From the NCBI RefSeq assembly GCF_937890665.1, contig NZ_CALADU010000165.1:1-17940 (forward strand): a DNA stretch of 17,940 nucleotides. The letters run 5' to 3'. Origin of the DNA: an uncultured Subdoligranulum sp. (GTDB taxonomy: Bacteria; Bacillota_A; Clostridia; Oscillospirales; Ruminococcaceae). Positions within the stretch are counted from its first letter, which is position 1, and the number at the start of each line of letters is the position of its first letter. The position numbers were made by a program, and so were the translations under genes. The notes beneath the pieces were generated by a model. It worked only from the letters and a program-made list of their open reading frames with translations. It made no database searches and was not told the origin of the DNA. This document shows positions 1 to 8,024 of the stretch, piece after piece.

Positions 1-886
1 TGCCCAACGAGTTGACGGTCATCCAGAAGACGAAGTCGATCTTGCCGTAGACGCCCCACGCTGCGATGGTGCTGGTACCGAATCCGTTCATGCAACTCTG
101 GATCACCATGTTACTGACATTGTACAGTGCGCTCTGGGCCGCCGCCGGGATGCCGATACGGCAGATGGCCATCAGAATGGGCCGTTCCATCCGCAGCTTG
201 GCGGCGGACAGATGCCAAGGCATTCCCTGCGACCCGGCCAGACACCGCAAAGTCAGCACCGCGCTGGCAATTTGGCTGAGCACCGTGGCCAGTGCCGCAC
301 CGGCCACGCCCCAATGGAAGATCGCAATAAAGACAATATCCAGTACAATGTTGACAAGGGAAGCGACAATCAAAAAGTAAAGGGGCCGCTTGGAATCCCC
401 CGCTGCCCGCAGGATATTGGTGCCCATATTGTAAAGAATCTGGGGGATCATACCCAAAAAATAAAGGCGCAGATAGAGCGCCGCATCTCCCAGAATCTCC
501 GCCGGGGTGCCCATCAGCCGCAGCACCGGCTCTGCCGAAAGCAGGCCCACCACTGTGAGCATCGCACCGATCACTACGCTAAATACCAACGCCGTGTGGA
601 TTTGACGGTCCACGGCCTCCAGATCCTTTGCACCATAACTTTGGGCGACTACTACGCCCGCACCGCTGCAAAGCCCTACAAACAATCCTACCAAAAGGTT
701 GACAAAGGCGCCGGTGGCACCCACAGCGGCCAGCGCGTTGGTGCCCACAAAGTTACCGACGATCAGGGTATCGGCGGTATTGTACAACTGCTGGAACAGG
801 GTGCCGAACCAAATCGGCAAAAAGAAGGCCAGCAACTGACGGGGAATGCTGCCGGTCAAGATATCTGTTTGTTTGACAGTACGCAT
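1..886 (-). CDS. MATE family efflux transporter (C-terminus cut off by window edge)
   Basis: Reading the minus strand from an ATG at 886 gives about 295 residues, beginning MRTVKQTDILTGSIPRQLL, with no stop before the window edge, so the C-terminal third is missing. The N-terminal stretch LPIWFGTLFQQLYNTADTL and the later ILRAAGDSKRPLYFLIVAS are typical of MATE (multidrug and toxic compound extrusion) proteins, which are 12-TM inner-membrane exporters driven by Na+ or H+. Several hydrophobic segments are visible. The nearest purine-rich ribosome site (GAGGAG, around 903-908 on the minus strand) lies about 16 nt upstream, further than usual, but no better in-frame start is seen. The gene diverges from the LRR/VWA/MoxR operon. 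The substrate cannot be told from the sequence. Confidence 0.93.
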   Translation of the reverse strand, partial: MRTVKQTDILTGSIPRQLLAFFLPIWFGTLFQQLYNTADTLIVGNFVGTNALAAVGATGAFVNLLVGLFVGLCSGAGVVVAQSYGAKDLEAVDRQIHTALVFSVVIGAMLTVVGLLSAEPVLRLMGTPAEILGDAALYLRLYFLGMIPQILYNMGTNILRAAGDSKRPLYFLIVASLVNIVLDIVFIAIFHWGVAGAALATVLSQIASAVLTLRCLAGSQGMPWHLSAAKLRMERPILMAICRIGIPAAAQSALYNVSNMVIQSCMNGFGTSTIAAWGVYGKIDFVFWMTVNSLG

Positions 887-915
887 GATGAAAGCTGTTT
901 TTCTCCTCTTTTGTA

Positions 916-944
916 TTCCTTGCGCACCTATTTTATGCTATAAT
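916..944 (+). promoter_or_regulatory. Extended -10 promoter of the LRR/VWA/MoxR operon
   Basis: TATAAT (939-944) is preceded by TGC, making an extended -10 element (TGnTATAAT). The matching -35 position (916-921, TTCCTT) is weak, as is common with extended -10 promoters. It lies 29 bp before the first ATG of the operon at 973. Confidence 0.65.
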
Positions 945-958
945 GGCGATAATGTAAA
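930..958 (-). promoter_or_regulatory. Promoter of the MATE gene
   Basis: On the minus strand there is TTTACA (953-958), a 17-bp spacer and TAAAAT (930-935), a good sigma-A match 44 bp from the MATE start. Its spacer contains the -10 box of the opposing promoter. Confidence 0.65.
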
Positions 959-972
959 GAGGGGGAAACGAT

Positions 973-1884
973 ATGGCAGTCTTTTGGCAGCCCTGTGGGG
1001 AGGGTGCCCGTATTTTGCGCGTTTTAGGGGATTCCCCCTGCCCCATCCTGCCTGAACAGATCGAGGGCAGACCGGTGACCGAACTCGGTCCCTACTGCTT
1101 TGCTACCCGAGAGATAGACGGCGGTACCCTTTGGCCGCAGGACAGTGCCGACACCCATGAAGTGACCGGCGATTTCGTGGAGGAGGTTCGCCTGCCCGAT
1201 GCGTTGCGGGTACTGCACAGCGCCGTGTTTTACAACTGTCACCGGCTGCGCCGGGTGGAAGCAGGCCCCCATTTGGAGAGTTTGGGCAGCGACCTATTCA
1301 CCAACTGCCGGGCACTGCACACCTTTGCACTGCGAGCCGCCCCGGACGCCAACACCGGGTTGAAAAAACTATTGGGTGCCGTGAGCGCTGACATCGGTGT
1401 GGAATTTCTGGGAGCACCGGGGGCACAGCTTTTCTACCCGGAATATGCAGAGTTGCTGGACGAAAATACCCCGGCCCACATCTTTAACCACAGCATCGAG
1501 GGCGAAGGCTACCGCATGCGCCAGTGTTTTGCCGGCGGAGCAGTAGATTACACCGCTTACGATGCCACCTTTGGGCAGGCCTGTGTGGGGGAAAGCGAAG
1601 AGACCCTTTGCCGCATGGCGTTGGGGCGGCTGCTGCCCCCCTTTGCACTGAGCGACAGCGCCCGGGCCGACTATGAATGGTACTTGACCGGCCACGCCGA
1701 AGCTGCGTTCACACTGGCCATTGCGCAGCGGAACGAGGCAGCGCTGCGGTTGTTGGCCGGGCTTTCCCTACCGGTGCAGAATGCTGCCGCCCAATGTGCC
1801 CGCGCCGGCTGGAGTGCCGGTGCCACCATTTTGCTGGCACGACCCAAACGGGCTGCCAAGCAGTACGATTTTGACGATCTATGA
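973..1884 (+). CDS. Leucine-rich-repeat (BspA-like) cytosolic protein
   Basis: This 303-residue protein has no signal peptide or membrane segment, so it is probably cytosolic. The part around residues 25-45 (ILPEQIEGRPVTELGPYCF) and residues 70-120 (VRLPDALRVLHSAVFYNC followed by LESLGSDLFTNCRALHTF) has the regular spacing of LRR_5/BspA-type repeats (LP..L..I...AF..C..L). The C-terminal 150 residues are unlike anything I recognise. The start is an ATG with GAGGGGG 8 nt upstream. Its stop overlaps the ATGA at 1881-1884, tying it closely to the VWA gene. LRR proteins usually bind other proteins, so an adaptor role for the VWA/MoxR pair is an inference. No enzymatic motif is visible. Confidence 0.8.
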   Translation: MAVFWQPCGEGARILRVLGDSPCPILPEQIEGRPVTELGPYCFATREIDGGTLWPQDSADTHEVTGDFVEEVRLPDALRVLHSAVFYNCHRLRRVEAGPHLESLGSDLFTNCRALHTFALRAAPDANTGLKKLLGAVSADIGVEFLGAPGAQLFYPEYAELLDENTPAHIFNHSIEGEGYRMRQCFAGGAVDYTAYDATFGQACVGESEETLCRMALGRLLPPFALSDSARADYEWYLTGHAEAAFTLAIAQRNEAALRLLAGLSLPVQNAAAQCARAGWSAGATILLARPKRAAKQYDFDDL

Positions 1885-1895
1885 CGGAGGGCTTT

Positions 1896-3215
1896 ATGCC
1901 GCATACCCAAACCCAAACTGAATGGGAAGAGACGATGGCGCGCCGCGTTATGGAACAGATTCGCAGCGAGCTGTATCTGGACCAGCGGTATCTCAACGCT
2001 GCGCTGGGTGCGCTGCCCCCCGCCCCGCTGCGCAGCACCCAAACAGCACTGGCCACCGACGGTGCGCAGTTGTACTACCCGCCGGTATGGGTGCTGGACA
2101 TCTACCGCAAAAATCGCCACTATCTGCCCCGGGCTTATCTGCACAGCCTGCTGCACTGCATTCTGCGCCATCTTTGGCTGCGGGACCGACGAGATCCCGA
2201 CCGGTGGGGCTTGGCCTGTGACATCGCGGTGGAACACCTGCTGGATTCCCTGAACACCCCCGCCACCACCCGTCCGGTGGGGTGGGTACGGCAGCAAACC
2301 TATGCCCAACTGCAAACCAACTGCCGCTGGCTGGCTGCCGGTCCCATCTATCATGCCCTGACAGGGTTGGATGCCGCCACCTTACAAAAGTATCGCCGGG
2401 AGTTCTATTGCGATGACCACCGGCTGTGGCCTGCCGATCCGGACAGCCCCACCGCCCAGATGCGGGGCAAACAATGGGAACAGATGGGCCGCCAAACCGA
2501 GTTGAGCATGGAAGAATCCGGCCAGCAAGCCGGAGAAACGGACGGTACCCGGGCCTTACAGGCACAGGTGCAGGCAGGACGCAGCCGCCGCAGTTACAAA
2601 GATTTTCTGCGTCGGTTCGCCGTCTGGCGGGAAGAGCCCCATCTGGATCTGGATGAGTTTGATCTGGGATATTACACCTATGGACTGCGCACCTACGGCA
2701 AAATGCCGTTGATTGAACCGCTGGAAAGCCGGGAAAGCAAGAAGATCCGGGATTTTGTGATCGTGCTGGATACCAGTGAATCCACCGCCGGCGAGTTGGT
2801 CAAGAATTTTTTGCGGGAGACCTTTACTCTTCTAAAAAGTCAGGACAGCTTTTTCCGGCAGTGCCGGATCCTTGTGATGCAGGCCGACAACGCCGTGCGG
2901 GACGAGACTTGGCTCTACGATCTGGATGCACTGGATCGCTACACCGAATCGTTTACACTGGTGGGCGGCGGCGGTACCGATTTCCGCCCTGCTTTTGCCC
3001 GCATCGAAGAACTTCGCACCGAGGGTGCTTTGCGAGATATGCAGGGCGTGTTGTACTTTACCGACGGCAAAGGCACCTACCCAGCCAAGCGCCCGTCCTT
3101 TGATGTGGCGTTCCTGTTTTTGGAAAACGGAGAACCCCCACCCGATGTGCCCGCCTGGGCCATGCGGCTGATCTTGCAGCCCGAGGAGTTTGTATCCCAA
3201 CCGAAAGGAAGATAA
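1896..3215 (+). CDS. VWA protein with metallopeptidase-like N-terminal domain (DUF2201-type)
   Basis: The preferred start is the ATG at 1896, which has GGAGG at 1886-1890 with 5-nt spacing; an earlier in-frame ATG at 1881 lacks such a site. The 439-residue product has two parts. The N-terminal domain resembles the putative metallopeptidase domain of DUF2201 proteins, but the zinc-binding HExxH appears as HSLLH (residues 83-87), followed by RH at 91-92 and an acidic CDIAVEHLL segment. The C-terminal domain is a von Willebrand A fold with a complete MIDAS metal site: DTSES (292-296), Thr361-Asp362 in GGGGTDF, and Asp390 in FTDGKG. Such proteins partner MoxR ATPases, and the next gene is one, 3 bp downstream. 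The MIDAS probably binds Mg2+ and a protein client. The actual function is unknown. Confidence 0.88.
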   Translation: MPHTQTQTEWEETMARRVMEQIRSELYLDQRYLNAALGALPPAPLRSTQTALATDGAQLYYPPVWVLDIYRKNRHYLPRAYLHSLLHCILRHLWLRDRRDPDRWGLACDIAVEHLLDSLNTPATTRPVGWVRQQTYAQLQTNCRWLAAGPIYHALTGLDAATLQKYRREFYCDDHRLWPADPDSPTAQMRGKQWEQMGRQTELSMEESGQQAGETDGTRALQAQVQAGRSRRSYKDFLRRFAVWREEPHLDLDEFDLGYYTYGLRTYGKMPLIEPLESRESKKIRDFVIVLDTSESTAGELVKNFLRETFTLLKSQDSFFRQCRILVMQADNAVRDETWLYDLDALDRYTESFTLVGGGGTDFRPAFARIEELRTEGALRDMQGVLYFTDGKGTYPAKRPSFDVAFLFLENGEPPPDVPAWAMRLILQPEEFVSQPKGR

Positions 3216-3218
3216 CCG

Positions 3219-4757
3219 ATGGATATCCAACGTGCCAAAGAGGAGATCCGACATACTGTACAGGCCTATCTGGCCTGCGATGACACCGGCTGCCCGCTGA
3301 TTCCGCCGGTGCGCCAGCGGCCCATCCTGCTGATGGGTCCTCCGGGCGTGGGCAAAACCCAGATCATGGAGCAGATCGCGCAGGAGTGTGACATCGCACT
3401 GGTGGCCTACACCATCACCCACCACACCCGTCAAAGTGCCGTGGGCCTGCCCTTTATCCGGGAACGCAACTTTGCCGGCAAGACCCGCAGCGTGACCGAA
3501 TATACGATGAGCGAGATCATCGCCAGTGTGTATGCTGCCATGGAACGCACCGGCAAGAAAAACGGCATCCTTTTTATCGACGAGATCAACTGCGTCAGTG
3601 AAACGCTAGCCCCCACTATGCTGCAATTTTTGCAGTGCAAAACCTTCGGCAATCAGGCCGTGCCCAACGGTTGGGTGATCGTAGCCGCAGGCAACCCGCC
3701 GGAATACAACAAGAGCGTACGGGATTTCGATTTGGTGACACTGGACCGGGTACGCCGCATCGACATCAAGCCCAAACTCAGCGTATGGCAGACCTACGCC
3801 CGGGCCCATCGCCTTTACCCTGCCGTGATGGCGTATCTGGAGCTGCGGCCCCAGCATTTCTATAAGATCGAGAACGACGTGGACGGCCCTCAGTTCGTCA
3901 CTGCCCGCGGTTGGGAGGATCTGTCCGCCTTTTTGCAGGCCGCCGATCAGCTAAACCTGTCGGTGGACGAAGGCGTGATTGGGCAGTACCTCCGTCATCC
4001 CGAAGTTGCCCGGGACTTTGCCGCCTACTGGGTGCTCTACCGCAAATACCATCAGGACTACGGCGTGGAGGATATCTTGCAGAGCAAGCCGTTCGACGCT
4101 GTTTTGGAGCGCGCCCTGCAAGCCAGTTTCGACGAGCGGATCAGTCTGGTCAGCCTGCTGTTGGCAGGGCTGAACACCCGCTTTGCCGCCGCCCGCCGGG
4201 CAGACGCCGTGACCGATGCCTGCTACCAGCAGCTGCGCAGCCTAAAGCGCGCGCTGAATCAGGCCAAGGAGGACGATACCCCCGCCGCGCTGTTTGCCGA
4301 GCAGCGCAAAGCCTACCGTGCCCGCATCGAAGAGGGCAAAACCGCCGGCACCTTACTGTCTGCCGAAATTGCCACCCGCACCCGCGCCGCTGCGTTGCTG
4401 GACCGCTGGGCCGAACCTTTGGAAAGCTGTCTGGACGCCGACGATGCCTTCGACACGGTACGTTCCGCCTTCAACCAGCAGGTCCGCTGCCGGGAGGATG
4501 CCGTGGCTGCCGCCTCCGACGCGCTGGAATCTGCCTTTGATTTTATGGAACGTGCCTTCCCCGATGGACAGGAGATGGTCGTCTTTGTGAATGAGCTGAC
4601 CCTTGGGCCGGATTCCGCCCCCTTCTTGGCGGACAACGAGTGTGAACGGTTTGAGCAATACAGCCAAAAACTGCTGCTGCATGCCGAGGAGGACGAGTTG
4701 TTGGCCGAATTGCAGCGGGATGACATCCGCGCCGAGGAACACAGCACAGACTTTTGA
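3219..4757 (+). CDS. MoxR-type AAA+ ATPase
   Basis: The 512-residue product has a clear AAA+ core: Walker A GPPGVGKT (40-47), Walker B ILFIDE (117-122) followed by IN, and a sensor-1 Asn at 159 in VAAGNPPEYN. The order and the LFIDEIN signature fit the MoxR/AAA_5 group, chaperone-like ATPases that act with VWA proteins to mature or remodel protein complexes. The C-terminal part from about residue 330 is charged, rich in Ala/Glu/Arg and likely helical, longer than in the compact MoxR proteins of about 320 residues. The start ATG follows AAAGGAAG and lies 3 bp after the VWA stop, so translation is probably coupled. This is the last gene of the operon. I cannot assign a MoxR subfamily with certainty. 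Confidence 0.9.
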   Translation: MDIQRAKEEIRHTVQAYLACDDTGCPLIPPVRQRPILLMGPPGVGKTQIMEQIAQECDIALVAYTITHHTRQSAVGLPFIRERNFAGKTRSVTEYTMSEIIASVYAAMERTGKKNGILFIDEINCVSETLAPTMLQFLQCKTFGNQAVPNGWVIVAAGNPPEYNKSVRDFDLVTLDRVRRIDIKPKLSVWQTYARAHRLYPAVMAYLELRPQHFYKIENDVDGPQFVTARGWEDLSAFLQAADQLNLSVDEGVIGQYLRHPEVARDFAAYWVLYRKYHQDYGVEDILQSKPFDAVLERALQASFDERISLVSLLLAGLNTRFAAARRADAVTDACYQQLRSLKRALNQAKEDDTPAALFAEQRKAYRARIEEGKTAGTLLSAEIATRTRAAALLDRWAEPLESCLDADDAFDTVRSAFNQQVRCREDAVAAASDALESAFDFMERAFPDGQEMVVFVNELTLGPDSAPFLADNECERFEQYSQKLLLHAEEDELLAELQRDDIRAEEHSTDF

Positions 4758-4760
4758 TCT

Positions 4761-4795
4761 AAACCGCCTGATGCACGGGGCATCAGGCGGTTTTT
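4761..4795 (+). terminator. Intrinsic terminator of the LRR/VWA/MoxR operon
   Basis: A 13-bp perfect stem, AACCGCCTGATGC (4762-4774) with GCATCAGGCGGTT (4780-4792), has a 5-nt loop and ends in a T run. It begins 4 bp after the MoxR stop. Confidence 0.92.
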
Positions 4796-4802
4796 GCTGC
4801 TC

Positions 4803-4831
4803 TTTACAGGGAGATACCAGAAGAGTATAAT
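4803..4831 (+). promoter_or_regulatory. Promoter of the DUF1275 gene
   Basis: TTTACA (4803-4808), a 17-bp spacer and TATAAT (4826-4831) form a strong sigma-A promoter immediately after the operon terminator. Confidence 0.8.
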
Positions 4832-4843
4832 GGGCCACGGACT

Positions 4844-4866
4844 GGCTGCGACACGGGGCCGCAGCC
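4844..4866 (+). other. Hairpin in the 5' leader of the DUF1275 mRNA
   Basis: GGCTGCG (4844-4850) pairs with CGCAGCC (4860-4866) around a 9-nt loop. It lies just after the expected transcription start and ends about 11 nt before the ribosome site. It has no T run, so it is not a terminator. It may stabilise the mRNA 5' end or tune translation. Confidence 0.5.
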
Positions 4867-4891
4867 TTTGTGCATGAGAGGGGTTTTTGTT

Positions 4892-5587
4892 ATGGCACAA
4901 CCAATTTCGCAACCGTCCCGGCAGATGTCCGAGGCCTTTCGTACCGTCCTATTCCTATCGCTTTCCGGTGGCTTACAGGATGCCTACACCTATCTGGGCC
5001 GGGGCGGCGTTTTTGCCAACGCCCAAACCGGCAACATCGTCTTTATGGGCCAGTCACTGTTTACCGGTGACTGGGCGCGCTTCCTGCACTATCTGGTGCC
5101 GGTGCTGGCCTTTGCGTTGGTGGTAGCCTCGGCAGAATTGATCCGTATTTTCTGTAAAGAGGGCCACCGCCTCCATTGGCGCCAACTGGTCCTGCTGGTG
5201 GAAATCGTATTGCTCTTTTTGGTGGGCTTTCTGCCGGAAGCCTTCAATCTGGGGGCCAATGCGCTGGTTTCCTTCGCCTGTGCCATGCAAGTACAGGCTT
5301 TCCGCAAAGTGCACGGCTATCCCTTTGCCAGCACGATGTGCATCGGCAATCTGCGCAGCGGGATGGATGCCCTTGTGACAGGCCTTCGCCTGCGGGATGG
5401 CAAGATTCTGCGCAAGGCAGGGCATTATTTTGCCGTAATCGTCCTGTTTGCCTTGGGGGCCGGTGTGGGTGCTCAATGTATGGCTCCGTTGGGGCTGCGC
5501 ACCATCTGGATTTCCTGCGGGTTACTGTGCGTAAGCCTTTGCCTGATGTTCCGCAAAGAGACCAACCGCCCGTTGGAAACCTACTGA
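4892..5587 (+). CDS. DUF1275 (YoaK-like) membrane protein
   Basis: The ATG at 4892 is chosen because AGAGGGG (4877-4883) sits 8 nt upstream; earlier in-frame starts (TTG 4868, ATG 4874) have no ribosome site. The 231-residue protein starts with a short polar tail and then has about six hydrophobic segments. The signature LSLSGGLQDAYTYLGRGGVF followed by ANAQTGNIVFMGQ matches DUF1275 proteins, whose conserved G-x-x-D and N-x-Q-T-G-N motifs lie in the first membrane segments. A second typical element is ASTMCIGNLRSG near residue 150. These are bacterial inner-membrane proteins with no established function. The gene has its own promoter and converges on the P-type ATPase, so it is probably monocistronic. 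Confidence 0.9.
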   Translation: MAQPISQPSRQMSEAFRTVLFLSLSGGLQDAYTYLGRGGVFANAQTGNIVFMGQSLFTGDWARFLHYLVPVLAFALVVASAELIRIFCKEGHRLHWRQLVLLVEIVLLFLVGFLPEAFNLGANALVSFACAMQVQAFRKVHGYPFASTMCIGNLRSGMDALVTGLRLRDGKILRKAGHYFAVIVLFALGAGVGAQCMAPLGLRTIWISCGLLCVSLCLMFRKETNRPLETY

Positions 5588-5598
5588 CCCATTTACCC

Positions 5599-5640
5599 AA
5601 AAAGCCGCACAGAGGCAGACGCCTCTGTGCGGCTTTTTTA
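5599..5640. terminator. Bidirectional terminator between convergent genes
   Basis: A perfect 16-bp stem, AAAGCCGCACAGAGGC (5601-5616) with GCCTCTGTGCGGCTTT (5621-5636), has a 4-nt loop, an A run on the left and a T run on the right. It can stop transcription from both the DUF1275 gene and the P-type ATPase. The ATPase stop codon (5638-5640) lies inside its flank. Confidence 0.93.
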
Positions 5641-7995
5641 GACTGATTTCTTTTCTCGGAGCAAACGGCGTCCTGCCTCCCAGAGGCGATCCACCACACC
5701 GGTCACGGTATGCAGCACGGGCAGCACCAAGGCCGCCAACACCGCCAACACCAAGGTTGCCCCCAGATCCAGCGGGATCAGCTCCAACCATGGCGCAAAC
5801 AGCACTGCGCCGCCCAGCCCCAGAATGGTGCAGCTTCCCCACAGTGCCCAGCGCACCGGCGTGAAGGGATGGCAGACCCCAAACAGAACGATTAGCCCCG
5901 TTTCCAATACCAACAATGTGCTGATGGTTCCCAAGGCATCTGCCGAAAGATCAAAGGCATAGGCAAAGCCCTGCGCACAAAAGACCAACAAAAAGTCCGT
6001 CAATCCGCCGGGCAGCGCGGCATGCAAAACGTTGTGCATAAATTTGCCGCGCACCAGCTCGTAGTTGGGTTCCAGTGCCAACACGAAGGAAGGCAGGCCG
6101 ATGGTAACGGCGGAGATCAACGAGAGCTGCAGCGGCTGGAAGGGATAAGCCAGCGGCAAGCAGAGCGTCACCAAACTGAGCAGAAGCGAAAAGATGTTTT
6201 TTACAAGAAACAGCGATGCCGAGCGCTGGATGTTGTTGATGACCCGGCGTCCTTCGGCTACCACATTGGGCAATGCGGCAAAGTCTGAGTCCAGTAGGAC
6301 CAACTGGGCCACCTGACTGGCAGCCTGCGCCCCCGAAGCCATGGCAATACCGCAGTCGGCATCTTTCAAAGCCAGTACGTCGTTGACACCGTCACCGGTC
6401 ATTGCCACGGTATGCCCCTGCTTTTGCAGCGCATGTACCAGTTTTCGTTTTTGTTCCGGGGTGACCCGGCCGAACACCGTGCAATCTGCCGCTGCCTGCG
6501 CCAACGCCTGATCATCAGGCAGCGTCGCGGCGTCCACCCAACGCTGGGCCCCGGCAATCCCCGCCTGCGCCGCCACATGGCTGACCGCCTGCGGGTCATC
6601 CCCCGAAATCACCTTAATGGCCACGCCCTGTTCAGCAAAATAAGCAAAGGTCTTGGGGGCACTGGACCGGATCCGATTTTGCAGCGGCAGCAGTGCCAAA
6701 AAGGTCAGTCGTTCCGGGTCCAGCGTTTCGGGGGGATCGGGCAGCGATCCGTCATACCGGGCCAACAGCAGCACCCGTCGCCCCTGTGCCAACAGCGGGG
6801 TAAGCTGGCTGCGAAACTCGCCGCTGCGGGTACCGGCCACCACATTGGGGGCGCCCACCACATAGACGCCGTGTGTTCCAAAGGATTTGGCACTATACTT
6901 ATACGCCGTATTAAAGGGGATCTGTCCCGTGACCGGCCAACCGCCGCTCCCCTGCCCAAAGCGCGCCTTCAGGGCACGGCCGGTGTCGTTGTCAGGCTCC
7001 TCCGCGCCATAATAGCTGTGCAGAATATCTTCCAGCGGCCCATCGGCCAGTGGGATCGGTGCATCTGCTTCCATAACGCTCTCGGTGATGGTCCCGGTTT
7101 TGTCCACACACAGCACATCTACCCGGGCCAAGGTTTCAATGCATTTCATATCCTGCGTCAGTACCCGGCGCCGGGCCAGCCGCAGCATACCGATGGCCAG
7201 CGCCACACTGGTAAGAAGGTAAAGGCCCTCGGGGATCATGCCGATGAGGGCCGCCACCATGCTCTCCACCGAGCTTCGCAGGTCCATGGCCATTACCCAG
7301 TGCTGTTTCCAGAACAGCGCCGCTCCCACCGGGATCAGTCCCAGACCAATGGCTTGGATCAGCCTATCCAGCGAGCGCATCATCTCACCTTTGGCCACCT
7401 TATGGCCATCGGCTTGTGCCGCGGCGGTCAGGCGGTTGGCATAGCTTTCCTCCCCCACCCGGGTCAGCCGTGCGGTGCAGTGCCCGGCCATCAGAAAGCT
7501 GCCGGAACGCAGCTCTCCCCCCGGTGCTTTGGGTACGGCCCGGGCTTCACCGGTGATGAGAGATTCATTGACTTGCACGCTGCCTTCCAGAACCACTGCA
7601 TCGGCTATGATCTGATCCCCGGCCCCAAAGGCCACCACATCATCCTGCACCAGATCTTCCGACAAGCAGGAAGTCCACGTCCCGTCCCGCAGGCAGCGCA
7701 CCTTGCGGGCGGAAACCAGCGTTAGCTGGTCAATGGTTTTTTTGGCCCGCAGCTGCTGTACAACCCCGATGAGGGTATTCCAGAACACCACGCCCAGAAA
7801 CCCCATGTTGAGCCACGATCCCACCGAGGCCAGCATACAGGCCAACACCACAAACACCAAATTGAAATAGCTGCACACGTTGTCCCGCACGATCTGCCCC
7901 ACCGTTTTGGTGGGGGATTTCGGCGGTCGATTGGTCTTGCCTTGCTGTTGCCGCGCCGCCACTTCGGCAGATGACAACCCCGTGGGTTTGGACAT
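5638..7995 (-). CDS. Cation-translocating P-type ATPase (CtpE-like)
   Basis: The product is 785 residues from the ATG at 7995, which has AAGGAG 8-9 nt upstream; a GTG 9 nt earlier overlaps that site and is less likely. All P-type ATPase hallmarks are present: actuator motif ITGEA (canonical TGES becomes TGEA), membrane PEGL in MIPEGLYLLTSVALA, phosphorylation site DKTGT with Asp298, and the hinge TGDGVND (533-539). There is no N-terminal CPx or heavy-metal-binding domain. Length, the TGEA form and the PEGL-LLTSVALA context fit the CtpE group. In mycobacteria CtpE takes up Ca2+, so a divalent cation, perhaps Ca2+, is the likely substrate, but this is inferred. About ten membrane segments are expected. 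The gene has its own promoter, downstream of the prfB terminator. Confidence 0.93.
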   Translation of the reverse strand: MSKPTGLSSAEVAARQQQGKTNRPPKSPTKTVGQIVRDNVCSYFNLVFVVLACMLASVGSWLNMGFLGVVFWNTLIGVVQQLRAKKTIDQLTLVSARKVRCLRDGTWTSCLSEDLVQDDVVAFGAGDQIIADAVVLEGSVQVNESLITGEARAVPKAPGGELRSGSFLMAGHCTARLTRVGEESYANRLTAAAQADGHKVAKGEMMRSLDRLIQAIGLGLIPVGAALFWKQHWVMAMDLRSSVESMVAALIGMIPEGLYLLTSVALAIGMLRLARRRVLTQDMKCIETLARVDVLCVDKTGTITESVMEADAPIPLADGPLEDILHSYYGAEEPDNDTGRALKARFGQGSGGWPVTGQIPFNTAYKYSAKSFGTHGVYVVGAPNVVAGTRSGEFRSQLTPLLAQGRRVLLLARYDGSLPDPPETLDPERLTFLALLPLQNRIRSSAPKTFAYFAEQGVAIKVISGDDPQAVSHVAAQAGIAGAQRWVDAATLPDDQALAQAAADCTVFGRVTPEQKRKLVHALQKQGHTVAMTGDGVNDVLALKDADCGIAMASGAQAASQVAQLVLLDSDFAALPNVVAEGRRVINNIQRSASLFLVKNIFSLLLSLVTLCLPLAYPFQPLQLSLISAVTIGLPSFVLALEPNYELVRGKFMHNVLHAALPGGLTDFLLVFCAQGFAYAFDLSADALGTISTLLVLETGLIVLFGVCHPFTPVRWALWGSCTILGLGGAVLFAPWLELIPLDLGATLVLAVLAALVLPVLHTVTGVVDRLWEAGRRLLREKKSV

Positions 7996-8024
7996 ACCGG
8001 GCACTCCTTTCTATATAGTGGTAC

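Noticed and set aside
212..943. Plus-strand ORF of 243 codons
   Set aside because: It is antisense to the MATE gene, whose protein sequence clearly matches a known family. The ORF product is Gln/His/Arg-rich with no domain and no ribosome site.
1881..1898. ATG at 1881 as the start of the VWA protein
   Set aside because: The ATG at 1896 has a proper GGAGG at 5-nt spacing, while the one at 1881 has no ribosome site, though translational coupling from the overlapping stop cannot be fully excluded.
6412..7725. Plus-strand ORF of 437 codons
   Set aside because: It lies entirely opposite the P-type ATPase, which has all family motifs. The composition (His, Gln, Gly, Arg) is typical of an antisense shadow in GC-rich DNA.
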